DNA of 64,000 bases from contig NZ_FYDX01000004.1 in assembly GCF_900187455.1 (NCBI RefSeq), forward strand, positions 310,001-374,000, given 5' to 3'. Positions 38,632-47,898 of this stretch are shown piece after piece. The first letter of the stretch is position 1, and each line of letters starts with the position of its first letter. Origin of the DNA: Pseudomonas sp. Irchel 3E13. Its GTDB lineage: Bacteria > Pseudomonadota > Gammaproteobacteria > Pseudomonadales > Pseudomonadaceae. The notes under the pieces are model-generated. The model ran no database searches and was not told the origin of the DNA. It saw nothing but the letters and a program-made list of their open reading frames with translations. Both the position numbers and the translations under genes were made by a program.

Positions 38632-39102
38632 TCAGCGTGTGTTCTGGTCGAGCAGGGTCATTTCACGGCTGTCGAATTTCAAGCGGATGCTGCGCTGGTC
38701 TTCAAGGCGCAAGCGATGGGCGCCCGGACTTTGATAATTGGCAAATACCAGAAGTCCAACCGACGGCTTTCCATCAAGCGGGAAAGTTGACGATTCAATC
38801 AACTGTCCAGGCACTAGCTCCATGCCCCAAACATGCAAGTACTGACGAAAGTCGCGCTGATATTGTTCACGCGTGGCAAACCATTGTTTTGCTGTCAGCC
38901 CGGACAACTTTCCAAGCAGGTCAACATCGTTGGCGGCCACGAAATCCACGGCGATCGGCGAATCATCGTTTGCGCGCAAAGCAACATCCAGGGTGACGCC
39001 ATCGACACTAACCTTGGATCCAAACAATGAACATCCGGCCATTGCCGAGGCTGTCAAAAGTACCGCCAAAATCTTGATGGATATGAACTTTTTAAGACGC
39101 AT
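38632..39102 (-). CDS. tssJ: Type VI secretion lipoprotein TssJ
   Basis: TssJ is an outer-membrane lipoprotein that anchors TssM. The product has 156 residues. The signal peptide ends in the lipobox AMAGC (Cys24, followed by Ser, compatible with outer-membrane sorting). The mature domain has the transthyretin-like features of TssJ, with VDFVAANDVDLLGKLSGLTA and LLVFANYQSPGAHRLRL. It is the first gene of the leftward operon and lies back-to-back with tssB. It is noticeably lower in GC than tssK or tssB. Confidence 0.88.
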   Translation of the reverse strand: MRLKKFISIKILAVLLTASAMAGCSLFGSKVSVDGVTLDVALRANDDSPIAVDFVAANDVDLLGKLSGLTAKQWFATREQYQRDFRQYLHVWGMELVPGQLIESSTFPLDGKPSVGLLVFANYQSPGAHRLRLEDQRSIRLKFDSREMTLLDQNTR

Positions 39103-39301
39103 GATGATCCAAGAAAAGTTTTATTTGCATTTCGGCATGCCTGTTATAGCATCCATGCCAATTCGCCACCATGACGAATTGAGGTGATTGCGGAAAACAG
39201 GAACCTCGACAAGAGCGTGTCCACGCCGCGGTCTAGCAAGGGATTGCGATCAGTGGGAAACCGTTGCATTGCGCCCGCCTTCTGCATCGGAGTCAGCCAC
39301 T

Positions 39302-39895
39302 ATGGTAGAAAGTATTCAGCACAAGCTGGACAGGGTCCGTCCGCCTCGCGTGCAGATCACCTATGACGTAGAAACCGGTAACGCCATCGAGAAAAAGGAA
39401 TTGCCTCTGGTGGTTGGTGTTCTTGCCGATCTCTCGGGTGCCACGCAGAACCCGGCCAAGCTCAACGAGCGCCGCTTCGTCGACATCGACAGCGATAACT
39501 TCGACAAAGTCGTCGAATCCATCGCCCCCAGCGTCACCGTCAACGTCAAGAACACCCTCAACAAAGAAGGCAATCCCCTCAGCGCGAAGCTCAGCTTCAG
39601 CAAGATCGAGGACTTCGACCCCGTCAACGTGGTGAAGAAAGTCGAGCCGCTCAAGGTGCTGTTCGAAGCCCGTGAGCGCCTGCGCGACTTGCTGACCAAG
39701 CTCGACGGCAACGACAAGCTCGACGAACTGCTCAAGGAAGTGCTCAAGAGCACCGAAGCAGACCTGGAAGCGATCAAGGCCGCCCGCTCCGGCACCACCG
39801 CCAGCACTGGCGAAGTCAAGAAAGACGAGACGCCGCCCGGGACAAAAGACGATGACGTAGTGCCTGGCGAGAACACCGAGACCAAGACCGAGTAA
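39302..39895 (+). CDS. tssB: Type VI secretion contractile sheath small subunit TssB (VipA)
   Basis: TssB is the small sheath protein that assembles with TssC around the Hcp tube. The product has 197 residues from ATG 39302 with GGAG ten bases upstream. The family motifs RPPRVQITYDVETGNAIEKK, ELPLVVGVLADLSG and RRFVDIDSDNFDKV are intact. The C-terminus is an acidic tail (from about residue 165), longer than in many TssB proteins. It is the first gene of the rightward operon. The 199-base gap to tssJ must contain both promoters, but I could not identify a convincing one. Confidence 0.95.
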   Translation: MVESIQHKLDRVRPPRVQITYDVETGNAIEKKELPLVVGVLADLSGATQNPAKLNERRFVDIDSDNFDKVVESIAPSVTVNVKNTLNKEGNPLSAKLSFSKIEDFDPVNVVKKVEPLKVLFEARERLRDLLTKLDGNDKLDELLKEVLKSTEADLEAIKAARSGTTASTGEVKKDETPPGTKDDDVVPGENTETKTE

Positions 39896-39955
39896 TCGGT
39901 CCAGCCCCTCCTGACTCGCACGTCTGATCCCCCCTCTGCTCCCGGAGACACCACC

Positions 39956-41449
39956 ATGCCCGCGTCAAGCACCGAGAATCAAAGCGAAGGCAGCACCCAG
40001 ACCCTCACCCTGCTGGAAAAGATCATCAAGGAAGGCCAGATCGTTCATGACGACAGTCAGAAGGTCTATGCCCAGGACATGATCGCCGAGTTCGCCAGCC
40101 AGGTTCTGGAAAAGGCCCTCGCCGCCAGCCAGGGTCAAGACACTGACACCCGCGCCCTGATCAACAACCGCATCAGCCAGATCGACAAGCTGATCAGCGA
40201 CCAGCTCAACGAAATCCTCCACGACGAAGCCTTCCAGAAGCTCGAAGCGTCCTGGCGCGGCCTGCACATGCTGGTGAGCAACACCGAAACCGGCACCCGT
40301 CTGAAACTGCGCCTGCTCAACGTCTCGCAGAACGAGCTGAGCAAGGACCTGACCCGCGCCGTCGACTTCGACCAGACCGTCCTGTTCAAGAAGATCTACG
40401 AAGAGGAATACGGCACCTTCGGTGGCTACCCGTTCAGCGCCCTGGTTGGCGACTACTACTTCGGCCGTCACCCGCAGGACATCGCCCTGCTGACCAAGCT
40501 CTCCGAAGTTGCCGCCGCCGCTCACGCGCCATTCATTGCCGCCGCCAGCCCGCTGCTGTTCGACATGAAGCAGTTCAACGACCTGTCGGTTCCCAAGGAC
40601 CTGGCCAAAGTCTTCGAAAGCCTGGAACTGGGCCCATGGCGTGATTTCCGCGCCACCGAGGACTCGCGCTACGTGTCCCTGGTGCTGCCGCGCTTCCTCC
40701 TGCGCCTGCCTTACGGCAAGGACACCCTGCCGGTCGACGGCATGGACTTCAACGAAGACGTCGCCGGCGCCGACGGCAAGAAATACCTCTGGGGCAACGC
40801 CGCCTGGGCCCTGGCCCAACGCCTCACCGACGCCTATGCCAAATACGGCTGGGGCGCGGCGATCCGTGGCGCTGAAAGTGGCGGTGCGGTAACCAACCTG
40901 CCGCAGCACACCTTCAAGACCGCCTCCGGCGACCTGACCTTGAAGTGCCCGACCGAAATCGCCATCACCGACCGCCGCGAGAAAGAGCTGAACGACCTCG
41001 GCTTCATCTCCCTGTGCCACAAGAAAAACACCGGCACTGCCGTGTTCTTCGGCGGCCAGACCACCAACAAGCCACGCGCCTACAACACCAACGAGGCCAA
41101 CGCCAACGCGCGCGTCTCGAGCATGTTGCCGTACGTGCTGGCGTCGTCGCGCTTCGCTCATTACCTCAAGGTAATCATGCGCGACAAGGTCGGCAGCTTC
41201 ATGACCCGCGACAACGTACAGACCTACCTGAACAACTGGATCGCCGACTACGTGCTGATCAACGATAACGCCCCTCAGGAAATCAAGGCCCAGTACCCGT
41301 TGCGCGAAGCCCGTGTGGATGTTTCCGAAGTGCCTGGCAAGCCAGGCGCCTACCGTGCCACCGTGTTCCTGCGTCCGCACTTCCAGCTGGAAGAACTGAC
41401 CGCTTCGATCCGCCTGGTCGCGACCCTGCCGCCTTCGGCAGCCGCCTGA
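39956..41449 (+). CDS. tssC: Type VI secretion contractile sheath large subunit TssC (VipB)
   Basis: TssC is the large sheath protein and is recycled by ClpV after contraction. The product has 497 residues. Characteristic segments are LEASWRGLHMLVSNTETGTR, YPFSALVGDYYFGRHPQDI, WGNAAWALAQRLTDAY and LKVIMRDKVGSFMTRDNVQT. It follows tssB by 60 bases with GGAG before the ATG. Length and motifs are normal. Confidence 0.97.
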   Translation: MPASSTENQSEGSTQTLTLLEKIIKEGQIVHDDSQKVYAQDMIAEFASQVLEKALAASQGQDTDTRALINNRISQIDKLISDQLNEILHDEAFQKLEASWRGLHMLVSNTETGTRLKLRLLNVSQNELSKDLTRAVDFDQTVLFKKIYEEEYGTFGGYPFSALVGDYYFGRHPQDIALLTKLSEVAAAAHAPFIAAASPLLFDMKQFNDLSVPKDLAKVFESLELGPWRDFRATEDSRYVSLVLPRFLLRLPYGKDTLPVDGMDFNEDVAGADGKKYLWGNAAWALAQRLTDAYAKYGWGAAIRGAESGGAVTNLPQHTFKTASGDLTLKCPTEIAITDRREKELNDLGFISLCHKKNTGTAVFFGGQTTNKPRAYNTNEANANARVSSMLPYVLASSRFAHYLKVIMRDKVGSFMTRDNVQTYLNNWIADYVLINDNAPQEIKAQYPLREARVDVSEVPGKPGAYRATVFLRPHFQLEELTASIRLVATLPPSAAA

Positions 41450-41528
41450 CCGTGACTCCCGCGGGTTCGCCCGCGGGAGCCGCTCCCCCTCTTTCATTCC
41501 AAATTTCTAGCAGCAGGAGCTTTACGCG

Positions 41529-42026
41529 ATGGATGCGATCATTCTGGACCTGGGCGACGACATCAAAGGTGACAGCCAGCTCGAAGGCTTCACGGACAAG
41601 ATCGAAATCATGTCCTACAGCCACAACGTCGCCATGCAGGTCACCAACGACGTCAGTAACACCGAGCGGACCTCGGGCAAGCCGCATGTCGGCGAGTTCA
41701 CCCTGACCAAGTTCGTCGACACGTCCACCCCCAACCTGAACCTGTACTGCACCTCCGGCAAGGCGATTGCCCAGGCCAAGATCACCATCGGCCGTAACGC
41801 CGCCGAAGGCAGCGGGCAGATTCTCCCGTTCATCGTCTACACCCTCGACAACGTGGTGTTCTCCAACGTCAGCGTCAGCGGCGGTACCGGTGGCAAGCCG
41901 GTGGAAACCATTTCCCTGAACTTCACCAAGATCAAGTGGGAACTGACCACGCAGAAATACGACGGCGTCAAGGAAGGCACGGCCGCCACTACCTGGGACA
42001 TGAAACTCAACAAGGCAGGCAGCTAA
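41529..42026 (+). CDS. hcp: Hcp tube protein (TssD)
   Basis: Hcp stacks in hexameric rings to form the inner tube and carries small effectors. The product has 165 residues, starting MDAIILDLGDDIKGDSQLEG, with AGGAG upstream. The sequence is of the Hcp3-like group (EIMSYSHNVAMQVTNDVSNT, TKIKWELTTQKYDG) rather than the Hcp1 type. No extension or fused toxin is present. Confidence 0.95.
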   Translation: MDAIILDLGDDIKGDSQLEGFTDKIEIMSYSHNVAMQVTNDVSNTERTSGKPHVGEFTLTKFVDTSTPNLNLYCTSGKAIAQAKITIGRNAAEGSGQILPFIVYTLDNVVFSNVSVSGGTGGKPVETISLNFTKIKWELTTQKYDGVKEGTAATTWDMKLNKAGS

Positions 42027-42042
42027 GTCGCGGTAGTCGATC

Positions 42043-42483
42043 ATGTCCTCCACGGGCAACCGCCCGCTGCTGTTCGAACGCCTGGCCGGGGCCGGCGACG
42101 CCGCGCCGCAACTCGACCGTCACGCCCTGGCCACGTCGGTCCGCGAAGAACTGCTGCGCCTGCTCAACAGCCGGCGCGCCGGCCCGTCGCGGACCTCGCC
42201 GCCAACGGTGCTGGACTACGGCCTCGGCGACTGGAGCGGTCTGCAGGCGAGCAACCCCGACGACCGTCGGCGCATCGCCCGGGAAATCCGTGCCGCGATC
42301 ACGCACTTCGAACCGCGCCTGCAACTGGGCGAGGTGGACGTGCGGCTGGTGGCCGGGCAACCCCGCAGCCTGAGCATCCTGCTCAGCGGACTGCTGCGCC
42401 AGGGCAGCCAGCAATGGCCGGTGGCGTTCGTGGTGGACAAGACCGACACGGGTCTGGAGGTCAGCCATGAGCGACTCGATTGA
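42043..42483 (+). CDS. tssE: Type VI secretion baseplate protein TssE (gp25-like)
   Basis: TssE is a phage gp25-like wedge component of the baseplate. The product has 146 residues. The gp25 core has VLDYGLGDWSGL and REIRAAITHFEPRLQLGEVD, the latter including the conserved R-x-x-I-x-x-x-E/H-F-E-P-R-L segment. It starts 16 bases after hcp and overlaps tssF by 17 bases. Confidence 0.93.
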   Translation: MSSTGNRPLLFERLAGAGDAAPQLDRHALATSVREELLRLLNSRRAGPSRTSPPTVLDYGLGDWSGLQASNPDDRRRIAREIRAAITHFEPRLQLGEVDVRLVAGQPRSLSILLSGLLRQGSQQWPVAFVVDKTDTGLEVSHERLD

Positions 42484-44287
42484 CCCGCTGCTTCTGGATT
42501 ATTACCAACGTGAACTGACCTGGCTGCGCAACGCTGGCAGCGCCTTCGCCAACCGCTACCCCAAGGTGGCGCGGCGTCTGGAGCTGTCGCCGGGAGAAAG
42601 TCAGGACCCGCATGTCGAACGCCTGCTGGAAGGCTTCGCCCTGCTCTCGGCGCGCCTGCAACGGCGCCTCGACGACGACTACGCCGAATTCAGCGACGCC
42701 CTGCTCGAACAACTCTACCCGCTGGCCCTGCGGCCCCTGCCCTCCTGCACCATCGTGCGGATCGAACCCGCCGAGGGCAAAGGCAACCTGGACAGCGGCT
42801 ACACCCTGGCGCGGGACACCTCGCTGTTCGTCACCACCACCCGCGGCGAAAGCATCTATTTCCGCACCGGCGCCGAGGTGACGTTGTGGCCGTTGAAAAT
42901 CACCGATGCGGTGCTGCTCGACGGCGACGAAGCCCGCAAGCTGACCGGCCAGTACAACGCCGGTTCCGCCCTGCGCCTGCGCATCGACTATCAAGGCAAG
43001 GCGGCCTTCAACGCACTGGATGTGCGCCAGTTGCGCCTGCACCTGGACGCCTCGCCGATGGTCAACGCCACCTTGTATGACCTGCTCGGTGCCCACACCA
43101 TCGGCGTGTTCAACAACGCCCCCGGCGAACGCCCGCAACGCCTGAAGCGCCCGGACAAGCAGGCCCGCCTGCCCGAGGTGGTCGGTTTCGCCGACGACCA
43201 GGCCCTGCTGCCCGAGGAAGACGGCGTGCACCCGGGCTTGCGCTTGCTCACCGAGTACTTCGCGTTCCCGGAGAAATTCCACTTCTTCGATGTGCCGCTC
43301 GACCCGTCCCGCATCGACGGCAACAGCCTTGACCTGTACCTGGTGTTCGACCGCCCGACGCCGCCGCACCTGCACCTGCAGGCCAGCGATATCGCCCTGG
43401 GCTGCGTGCCGGCGATCAACCTGTTCCGCCGCACCTCCGAGCCGCTGCGCCCGGATGGCAAGAACAGCGAGTACCGTCTGGTCGCCGATGCCCACCGCGA
43501 AAACAGCGTGGAAATCCACAGCATCCGCGGCATGCGCACCCTGTCCGCCGATGGCGTGGTGCGGCCGGTGGCGCCGTACTACGGCAGCCAGCACAGCAGC
43601 AACGCGCAGATGTACTGGCATGCGCGGCGCATCAATGGCCTGACGCCGAACCGGATCGGCAGCGACATACTGGTCAGCCTGGTCGATCCCGGCTTCAATC
43701 CGCGTAGCCAAAGCTGGGACTTCAGCCTCAGCGCCGACCTGCTATGCACCAACCGGCACCTGGCGCAGAGTCTGGCGGCCGGCACCGTGCTGGCGTTCGA
43801 GCGCCCCGGCGCGCCGGCCACTGCCCGCCTGGTCAACCCGCCCAGCTCGCAAGGCGTGCCTAACCTTGACGGCCAGTCGCGCTGGCGGCTGGTGTCGCAA
43901 CTGACCCTCAATCACCTGTCGCTGGTCGAAGGCGAGCAGGCGCTCGATGCCCTGCGCGAGATGCTGACCCTGCACAACCTGCGCAACGAGGCCAGCGCCG
44001 GCCGGCAGATCGACGGGCTGAAAAGCCTGGCCTGCGAACGTATCGTCGGGCATGTCGGCAAGGACGCCTGGCGCGGCTGGCGCAAGGGCCTGGAAGTGCG
44101 GATTCAATTGGACCCGGCGCACTTCGCCGGACACAGCACCGTGCTGTTTTCCGCGGTACTGGCGCAGTTCTTCTCGCTGTACGCCACGGCCAACCGCTTT
44201 ATCACCACCGTGTTGGTCGATGCCGACGATGCCACCAAGGAGATCAAGACATGGAGCCCGCAAGCCGGCATGCCGCTGTGCCTCTGA
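42467..44287 (+). CDS. tssF: Type VI secretion baseplate protein TssF
   Basis: TssF is the large baseplate wedge protein (gp6-like), 606 residues, preceded by GGAGGT. The N-terminus LLDYYQRELTWLRNAGSAFA followed by HVERLLEGFALLSARLQRRL is diagnostic. A later segment FPEKFHFFDVPLD and the C-terminal HSTVLFSAVLAQFFSLYATA also match the family. It overlaps tssG by 37 bases. Nothing unusual is seen. Confidence 0.95.
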   Translation: MSDSIDPLLLDYYQRELTWLRNAGSAFANRYPKVARRLELSPGESQDPHVERLLEGFALLSARLQRRLDDDYAEFSDALLEQLYPLALRPLPSCTIVRIEPAEGKGNLDSGYTLARDTSLFVTTTRGESIYFRTGAEVTLWPLKITDAVLLDGDEARKLTGQYNAGSALRLRIDYQGKAAFNALDVRQLRLHLDASPMVNATLYDLLGAHTIGVFNNAPGERPQRLKRPDKQARLPEVVGFADDQALLPEEDGVHPGLRLLTEYFAFPEKFHFFDVPLDPSRIDGNSLDLYLVFDRPTPPHLHLQASDIALGCVPAINLFRRTSEPLRPDGKNSEYRLVADAHRENSVEIHSIRGMRTLSADGVVRPVAPYYGSQHSSNAQMYWHARRINGLTPNRIGSDILVSLVDPGFNPRSQSWDFSLSADLLCTNRHLAQSLAAGTVLAFERPGAPATARLVNPPSSQGVPNLDGQSRWRLVSQLTLNHLSLVEGEQALDALREMLTLHNLRNEASAGRQIDGLKSLACERIVGHVGKDAWRGWRKGLEVRIQLDPAHFAGHSTVLFSAVLAQFFSLYATANRFITTVLVDADDATKEIKTWSPQAGMPLCL

Positions 44288-45276
44288 GCGAGACGTTGCG
44301 CGCACGGCCCGAAGGCTTCGAGCTGCTCCAGGCCTTGCTGATCCTCGAGCACGAGAACCAGAAAGCGACCTCGCTGGGCCGTGGCAGCGTCCCGCAGAAC
44401 GAAGCGGTGCGCCTGCGCGGCCCGCTGATGCCGGTGTTTCCCGCCAGCCAGATCGAAAAGATCAGCCACGACGCCCATGATCCGCGGCCGATCCTCAGCA
44501 CGCCGATCTTCGGCCTTGGCGGCCCCGACGGCCCGCTGCCCTACGCGTTCCAGGAGTGGCTGCAACAACGGGCGCTGGAGCGCGACCACGCGCCGGCGGA
44601 ATTTCTCGACCTGTTCCAGCACCGCCTGCTCAGCCTGCTCTACCGCACCCTGCGCAAGCACCGGGTCGCCCTCGGCTTCGCCGAAGCCCGCGATACCCCG
44701 GTGCAACAGCAACTGCGCGCCCTGGCCGGGCTGCTGCCGGCCGGCCTGCAGGATCGCCAGAAACTGCCCGACGCCGCGCTGCTGGCGCGCACCGCGCTGA
44801 TCACCGGCGGGCGGCGCTCGCTGGCCGGTTTCGCCTCGATCGTCCGCCATCATTTCAACCTGCCGCTGCGTGTCGAAGGCCATGACGGCGCCTGGTGCGA
44901 CATCCCGCCGGCGAGTCGCAGCGTGCTCAAACGTGGCGGGCGCAACCTGCAACTGGGGCGCACGGCGATCGCCGGCAAACGCATGTGGGACGAGCACGCC
45001 GGCATCCGCCTGCACATCGGCCCGCTCAGCGCCGAACAGGCCAAACCGCTGCTGCCCGGTGGCGACACCCACCACCAACTGGCCGATCTTGCCGCCCTGT
45101 ATTTCGGCCCCGATCTAGACTGCGCATTGACGCTGTTGATCGACGGCGCCCGGCCGATGTTCCTCATGAACGACAACCGTCCGCGGCTGAACTGGAACAA
45201 CGGGTTGCAGCGCAAGAGCGACCCGACCCGCCGTCAGGTATTCAATACCCGGCTACAACAGCCGGCAGAGGTGTGA
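44251..45276 (+). CDS. tssG: Type VI secretion baseplate protein TssG
   Basis: TssG is the second wedge protein partnering TssF and TssE, 341 residues, with AAGGAG before ATG 44251. Family segments are RPEGFELLQALLILEHENQ, FGLGGPDGPLPYAFQEWLQQ and DLFQHRLLSLLYRTLRKHRV. The C-terminal GKRMWDEHAGIRLHIGPLS is also typical. The large overlap with tssF suggests tight coupling of the two subunits. Confidence 0.94.
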   Translation: MEPASRHAAVPLSETLRARPEGFELLQALLILEHENQKATSLGRGSVPQNEAVRLRGPLMPVFPASQIEKISHDAHDPRPILSTPIFGLGGPDGPLPYAFQEWLQQRALERDHAPAEFLDLFQHRLLSLLYRTLRKHRVALGFAEARDTPVQQQLRALAGLLPAGLQDRQKLPDAALLARTALITGGRRSLAGFASIVRHHFNLPLRVEGHDGAWCDIPPASRSVLKRGGRNLQLGRTAIAGKRMWDEHAGIRLHIGPLSAEQAKPLLPGGDTHHQLADLAALYFGPDLDCALTLLIDGARPMFLMNDNRPRLNWNNGLQRKSDPTRRQVFNTRLQQPAEV

Positions 45277-45278
45277 AC

Positions 45279-47834
45279 ATGGAGCTCGGCAGCCTGATCG
45301 GTTGGTTGAACAGCGACACCCACAATGCACTGGAGCGCGCCGCGCAGCGTTGCCTGCAACGCGGTCATCACTTCATCGAGATCGAGCATTTCCTGCTGGA
45401 ACTGCTGGAGATTCCTGGTGGCGACCTGGCGTGCCTGTTGCCGCCGCTCAAGGTCGAGCGCGATGCCCTGAATGAACAGATCAACCGCACCCTGGAGCTG
45501 TTCAAGTCCGGCAATACCCGCACGCCGTCGCTCTCGGCGCAGACCGTCAACCTGCTCAAGGACGCCGTGCTGCAAGCCGGCGTGCGCGAAGAACAGAGCA
45601 TCCGCTCGGGTCTGTTGCTGCTGGTGCTGCTGGAGCGCGAGGAATACCGCAGCCTGCTGCTCAACAGCGCCGCGCCGCTGCTGGCCATCCCGCTGGATAC
45701 CCTGCGCGGCAAGTTCCAGGAATGGACCGCCGCCTCCCGCGAACAGCCCGCCGCCAATGCCCCGACCAAACGCGGCAAGGCCGCGGCGAAAAACACCGAA
45801 GACCCGGTGCTGGAGCAGTACACCCAGGACCTCACCGCCGACGCCCGGGCCGGGCGCATCGACCCGATCATCGGCCGCGAAGGCGAAATCCGCCAGTGCA
45901 TCGACATCCTTCTGCGGCGGCGGCAGAACAACCCGATCCTGGTCGGCGCCCCCGGCGTCGGCAAGACCGCGCTGGTGGAAGGCCTCGCCCTGCGCATCGC
46001 CGCCGGTGACGTGCCCCCTGCCCTGCAAGACGTCTGCCTGCGGGTTCTCGACCTCGGCCTGTTGCAGGCCGGCGCCGGGGTCAAGGGCGAGTTCGAACAG
46101 CGCCTCAAAGGTGTGATCGAGGCGGTGCGCAACGCGCCCAAGCCGACCATCATGTTCATCGACGAAGCCCACACCCTGATCGGTGCCGGCGGCGCCGAGG
46201 GCGGCAGCGACGCGGCCAACCTGCTCAAGCCGGCCCTGGCCCGCGGCGAACTGCGCACCCTGGCCGCCACCACCTGGCAGGAATACAAGAAGTACTTCGA
46301 GAAAGACCCGGCCCTGGCCCGCCGCTTCCAACTGGTCCAGGTCGAAGAACCCAGCGAAGCCACCTGCGTGCAGATGCTGCGCGGCATCGCCAGCAAACTG
46401 GAACAGCACCATGGCGTGCTGGTGCTCGACGCCGCGATCCAGGACGCGGTCAAACTCTCCCATCGCTACATCTCCGGGCGACAACTGCCGGACAAGGCGA
46501 TCAGCATCCTCGACACCGCCTGCGCCCGGGTCGCCCTCGGCCAGCACGACGTGCCGCCGCCGCTGGAAAACCTGCGCCATCGCCAGCACAGCCTCAACGA
46601 AGAAGTCGAACGCCTGCGCCGCGAACAAGCCACCGGCCAGGACCACCGCGACCGCATCACCCGCCTGGAATCCGAACTGACGGTCAACCAGCAGGCCATG
46701 CGCGAGCTGGAAACCCGCTGGAGCGAAGAGCGCGAGGCCGTCCGCGAGCTGCTCGACACCCGCCGCGAACTGCTCGCCCTGAGCGAGCGCGCCGACGCCG
46801 ACACGGCCAAGCGCGACCCCGAGACCGACAGCCGCATCGACCACCTCGCCGCTGAACTGCTGCGCCTGGAAGCCGGGCTGGACGCCATTCGCCAGGACGA
46901 CCCGCTGGTGCCGGAGCAGGTCGATTCGAAGATCGTCGCCGCGGTGATCGCCGGCTGGACCGGCATCCCGGTGGGCAAGATGCTCGCCGACGAAGCCCAC
47001 GCCGTGCGCACCCTCGGCCAACGCATGGGCCAGCGGGTGATGGGCCAGAAAACCGCCCTCGACACCATCGCCCAGCGCCTGCAGGCCTACCGCGCCGGGC
47101 TGACCGACCCGCAGAAACCGGTGGGGGTGTTCCTGCTGCCCGGCCCGACCGGCGTCGGCAAGACCGAGACCGCCTACGCCCTGGCCGACGCGCTGTACGG
47201 TGGCGAGCGCAACCTGATCAGCATCAACCTCTCCGAATACCAGGAAGCCCACACCGTCAGCCAGCTCAAGGGCGCACCGCCCGGCTACGTCGGCTACGGC
47301 AGCGGCGGCGTGCTCACCGAAGCGGTGCGGCGCAAGCCCTATTCGGTGGTGCTGCTGGACGAGATCGAAAAGGCCCACCCGGACGTGCTCGAAGCCTTCT
47401 ACAACGTCTTCGACAAAGGCGTGATGGAAGACGGCAGCGGCCTGATCGTCGACTTCAAGAACACCGTGATGCTCGCCACCAGCAACGTCGGCGCCGAACT
47501 GATCCTCGACACGGCCAAGGCCGAGCTGGACGGCGAAGTATTCAACGAGCGCCTGCACAAGGTCTTGCTCAAGGCCTTCCGCCCGGCGTTCCTCGCGCGC
47601 ATGACCGTGGTGCCCTACCACCCGCTGGACGAGGTGACCCTGGAAGGCATCGTCCTGGCCAAGCTGGAAAAACTCCGCGAGCGCTACAAGGCTGCCACCG
47701 GCAAGCAGTTCGACTTCGACCGCGGCATCGTCAAGGCGGTGCTCGCCCAGTGCAGCGGTGCCGGCGCGCGGGACATCGAAAACGTGCTGATGAAGCAGGT
47801 CACGGGGAAACTCGCGGAATGGGCGCTGGAGTGA
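45279..47834 (+). CDS. clpV: Type VI secretion AAA+ ATPase ClpV (TssH)
   Basis: ClpV disassembles the contracted TssBC sheath. The product has 851 residues from ATG 45279, two bases after tssG. An N-terminal Clp_N domain (about 1-150) is followed by two AAA+ modules. The first has Walker A GAPGVGKT and the second GPTGVGKT; the Walker B segments are IMFIDEAH and VVLLDEIEKAHPDV. A coiled-coil middle domain (about 430-540, rich in Arg/Glu) lies between them. Both nucleotide sites are intact. Confidence 0.96.
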   Translation: MELGSLIGWLNSDTHNALERAAQRCLQRGHHFIEIEHFLLELLEIPGGDLACLLPPLKVERDALNEQINRTLELFKSGNTRTPSLSAQTVNLLKDAVLQAGVREEQSIRSGLLLLVLLEREEYRSLLLNSAAPLLAIPLDTLRGKFQEWTAASREQPAANAPTKRGKAAAKNTEDPVLEQYTQDLTADARAGRIDPIIGREGEIRQCIDILLRRRQNNPILVGAPGVGKTALVEGLALRIAAGDVPPALQDVCLRVLDLGLLQAGAGVKGEFEQRLKGVIEAVRNAPKPTIMFIDEAHTLIGAGGAEGGSDAANLLKPALARGELRTLAATTWQEYKKYFEKDPALARRFQLVQVEEPSEATCVQMLRGIASKLEQHHGVLVLDAAIQDAVKLSHRYISGRQLPDKAISILDTACARVALGQHDVPPPLENLRHRQHSLNEEVERLRREQATGQDHRDRITRLESELTVNQQAMRELETRWSEEREAVRELLDTRRELLALSERADADTAKRDPETDSRIDHLAAELLRLEAGLDAIRQDDPLVPEQVDSKIVAAVIAGWTGIPVGKMLADEAHAVRTLGQRMGQRVMGQKTALDTIAQRLQAYRAGLTDPQKPVGVFLLPGPTGVGKTETAYALADALYGGERNLISINLSEYQEAHTVSQLKGAPPGYVGYGSGGVLTEAVRRKPYSVVLLDEIEKAHPDVLEAFYNVFDKGVMEDGSGLIVDFKNTVMLATSNVGAELILDTAKAELDGEVFNERLHKVLLKAFRPAFLARMTVVPYHPLDEVTLEGIVLAKLEKLRERYKAATGKQFDFDRGIVKAVLAQCSGAGARDIENVLMKQVTGKLAEWALE

Positions 47835-47898
47835 GCAAGACTTCTGCCCTCGCCAGCCTGTAAAGTCCGCCAAGGCCATTGATTGTTCGAGACCCCAG

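Noticed and set aside
39103..39301. Sigma-54 promoters in the tssJ-tssB divergent region
   Set aside because: Both strands were scanned for GG-N10-GC. The best candidates (around 39255-39267 on plus and 39157-39170 on minus) have wrong spacing or a poor -12 element, so no RpoN promoter is claimed for the T6SS.
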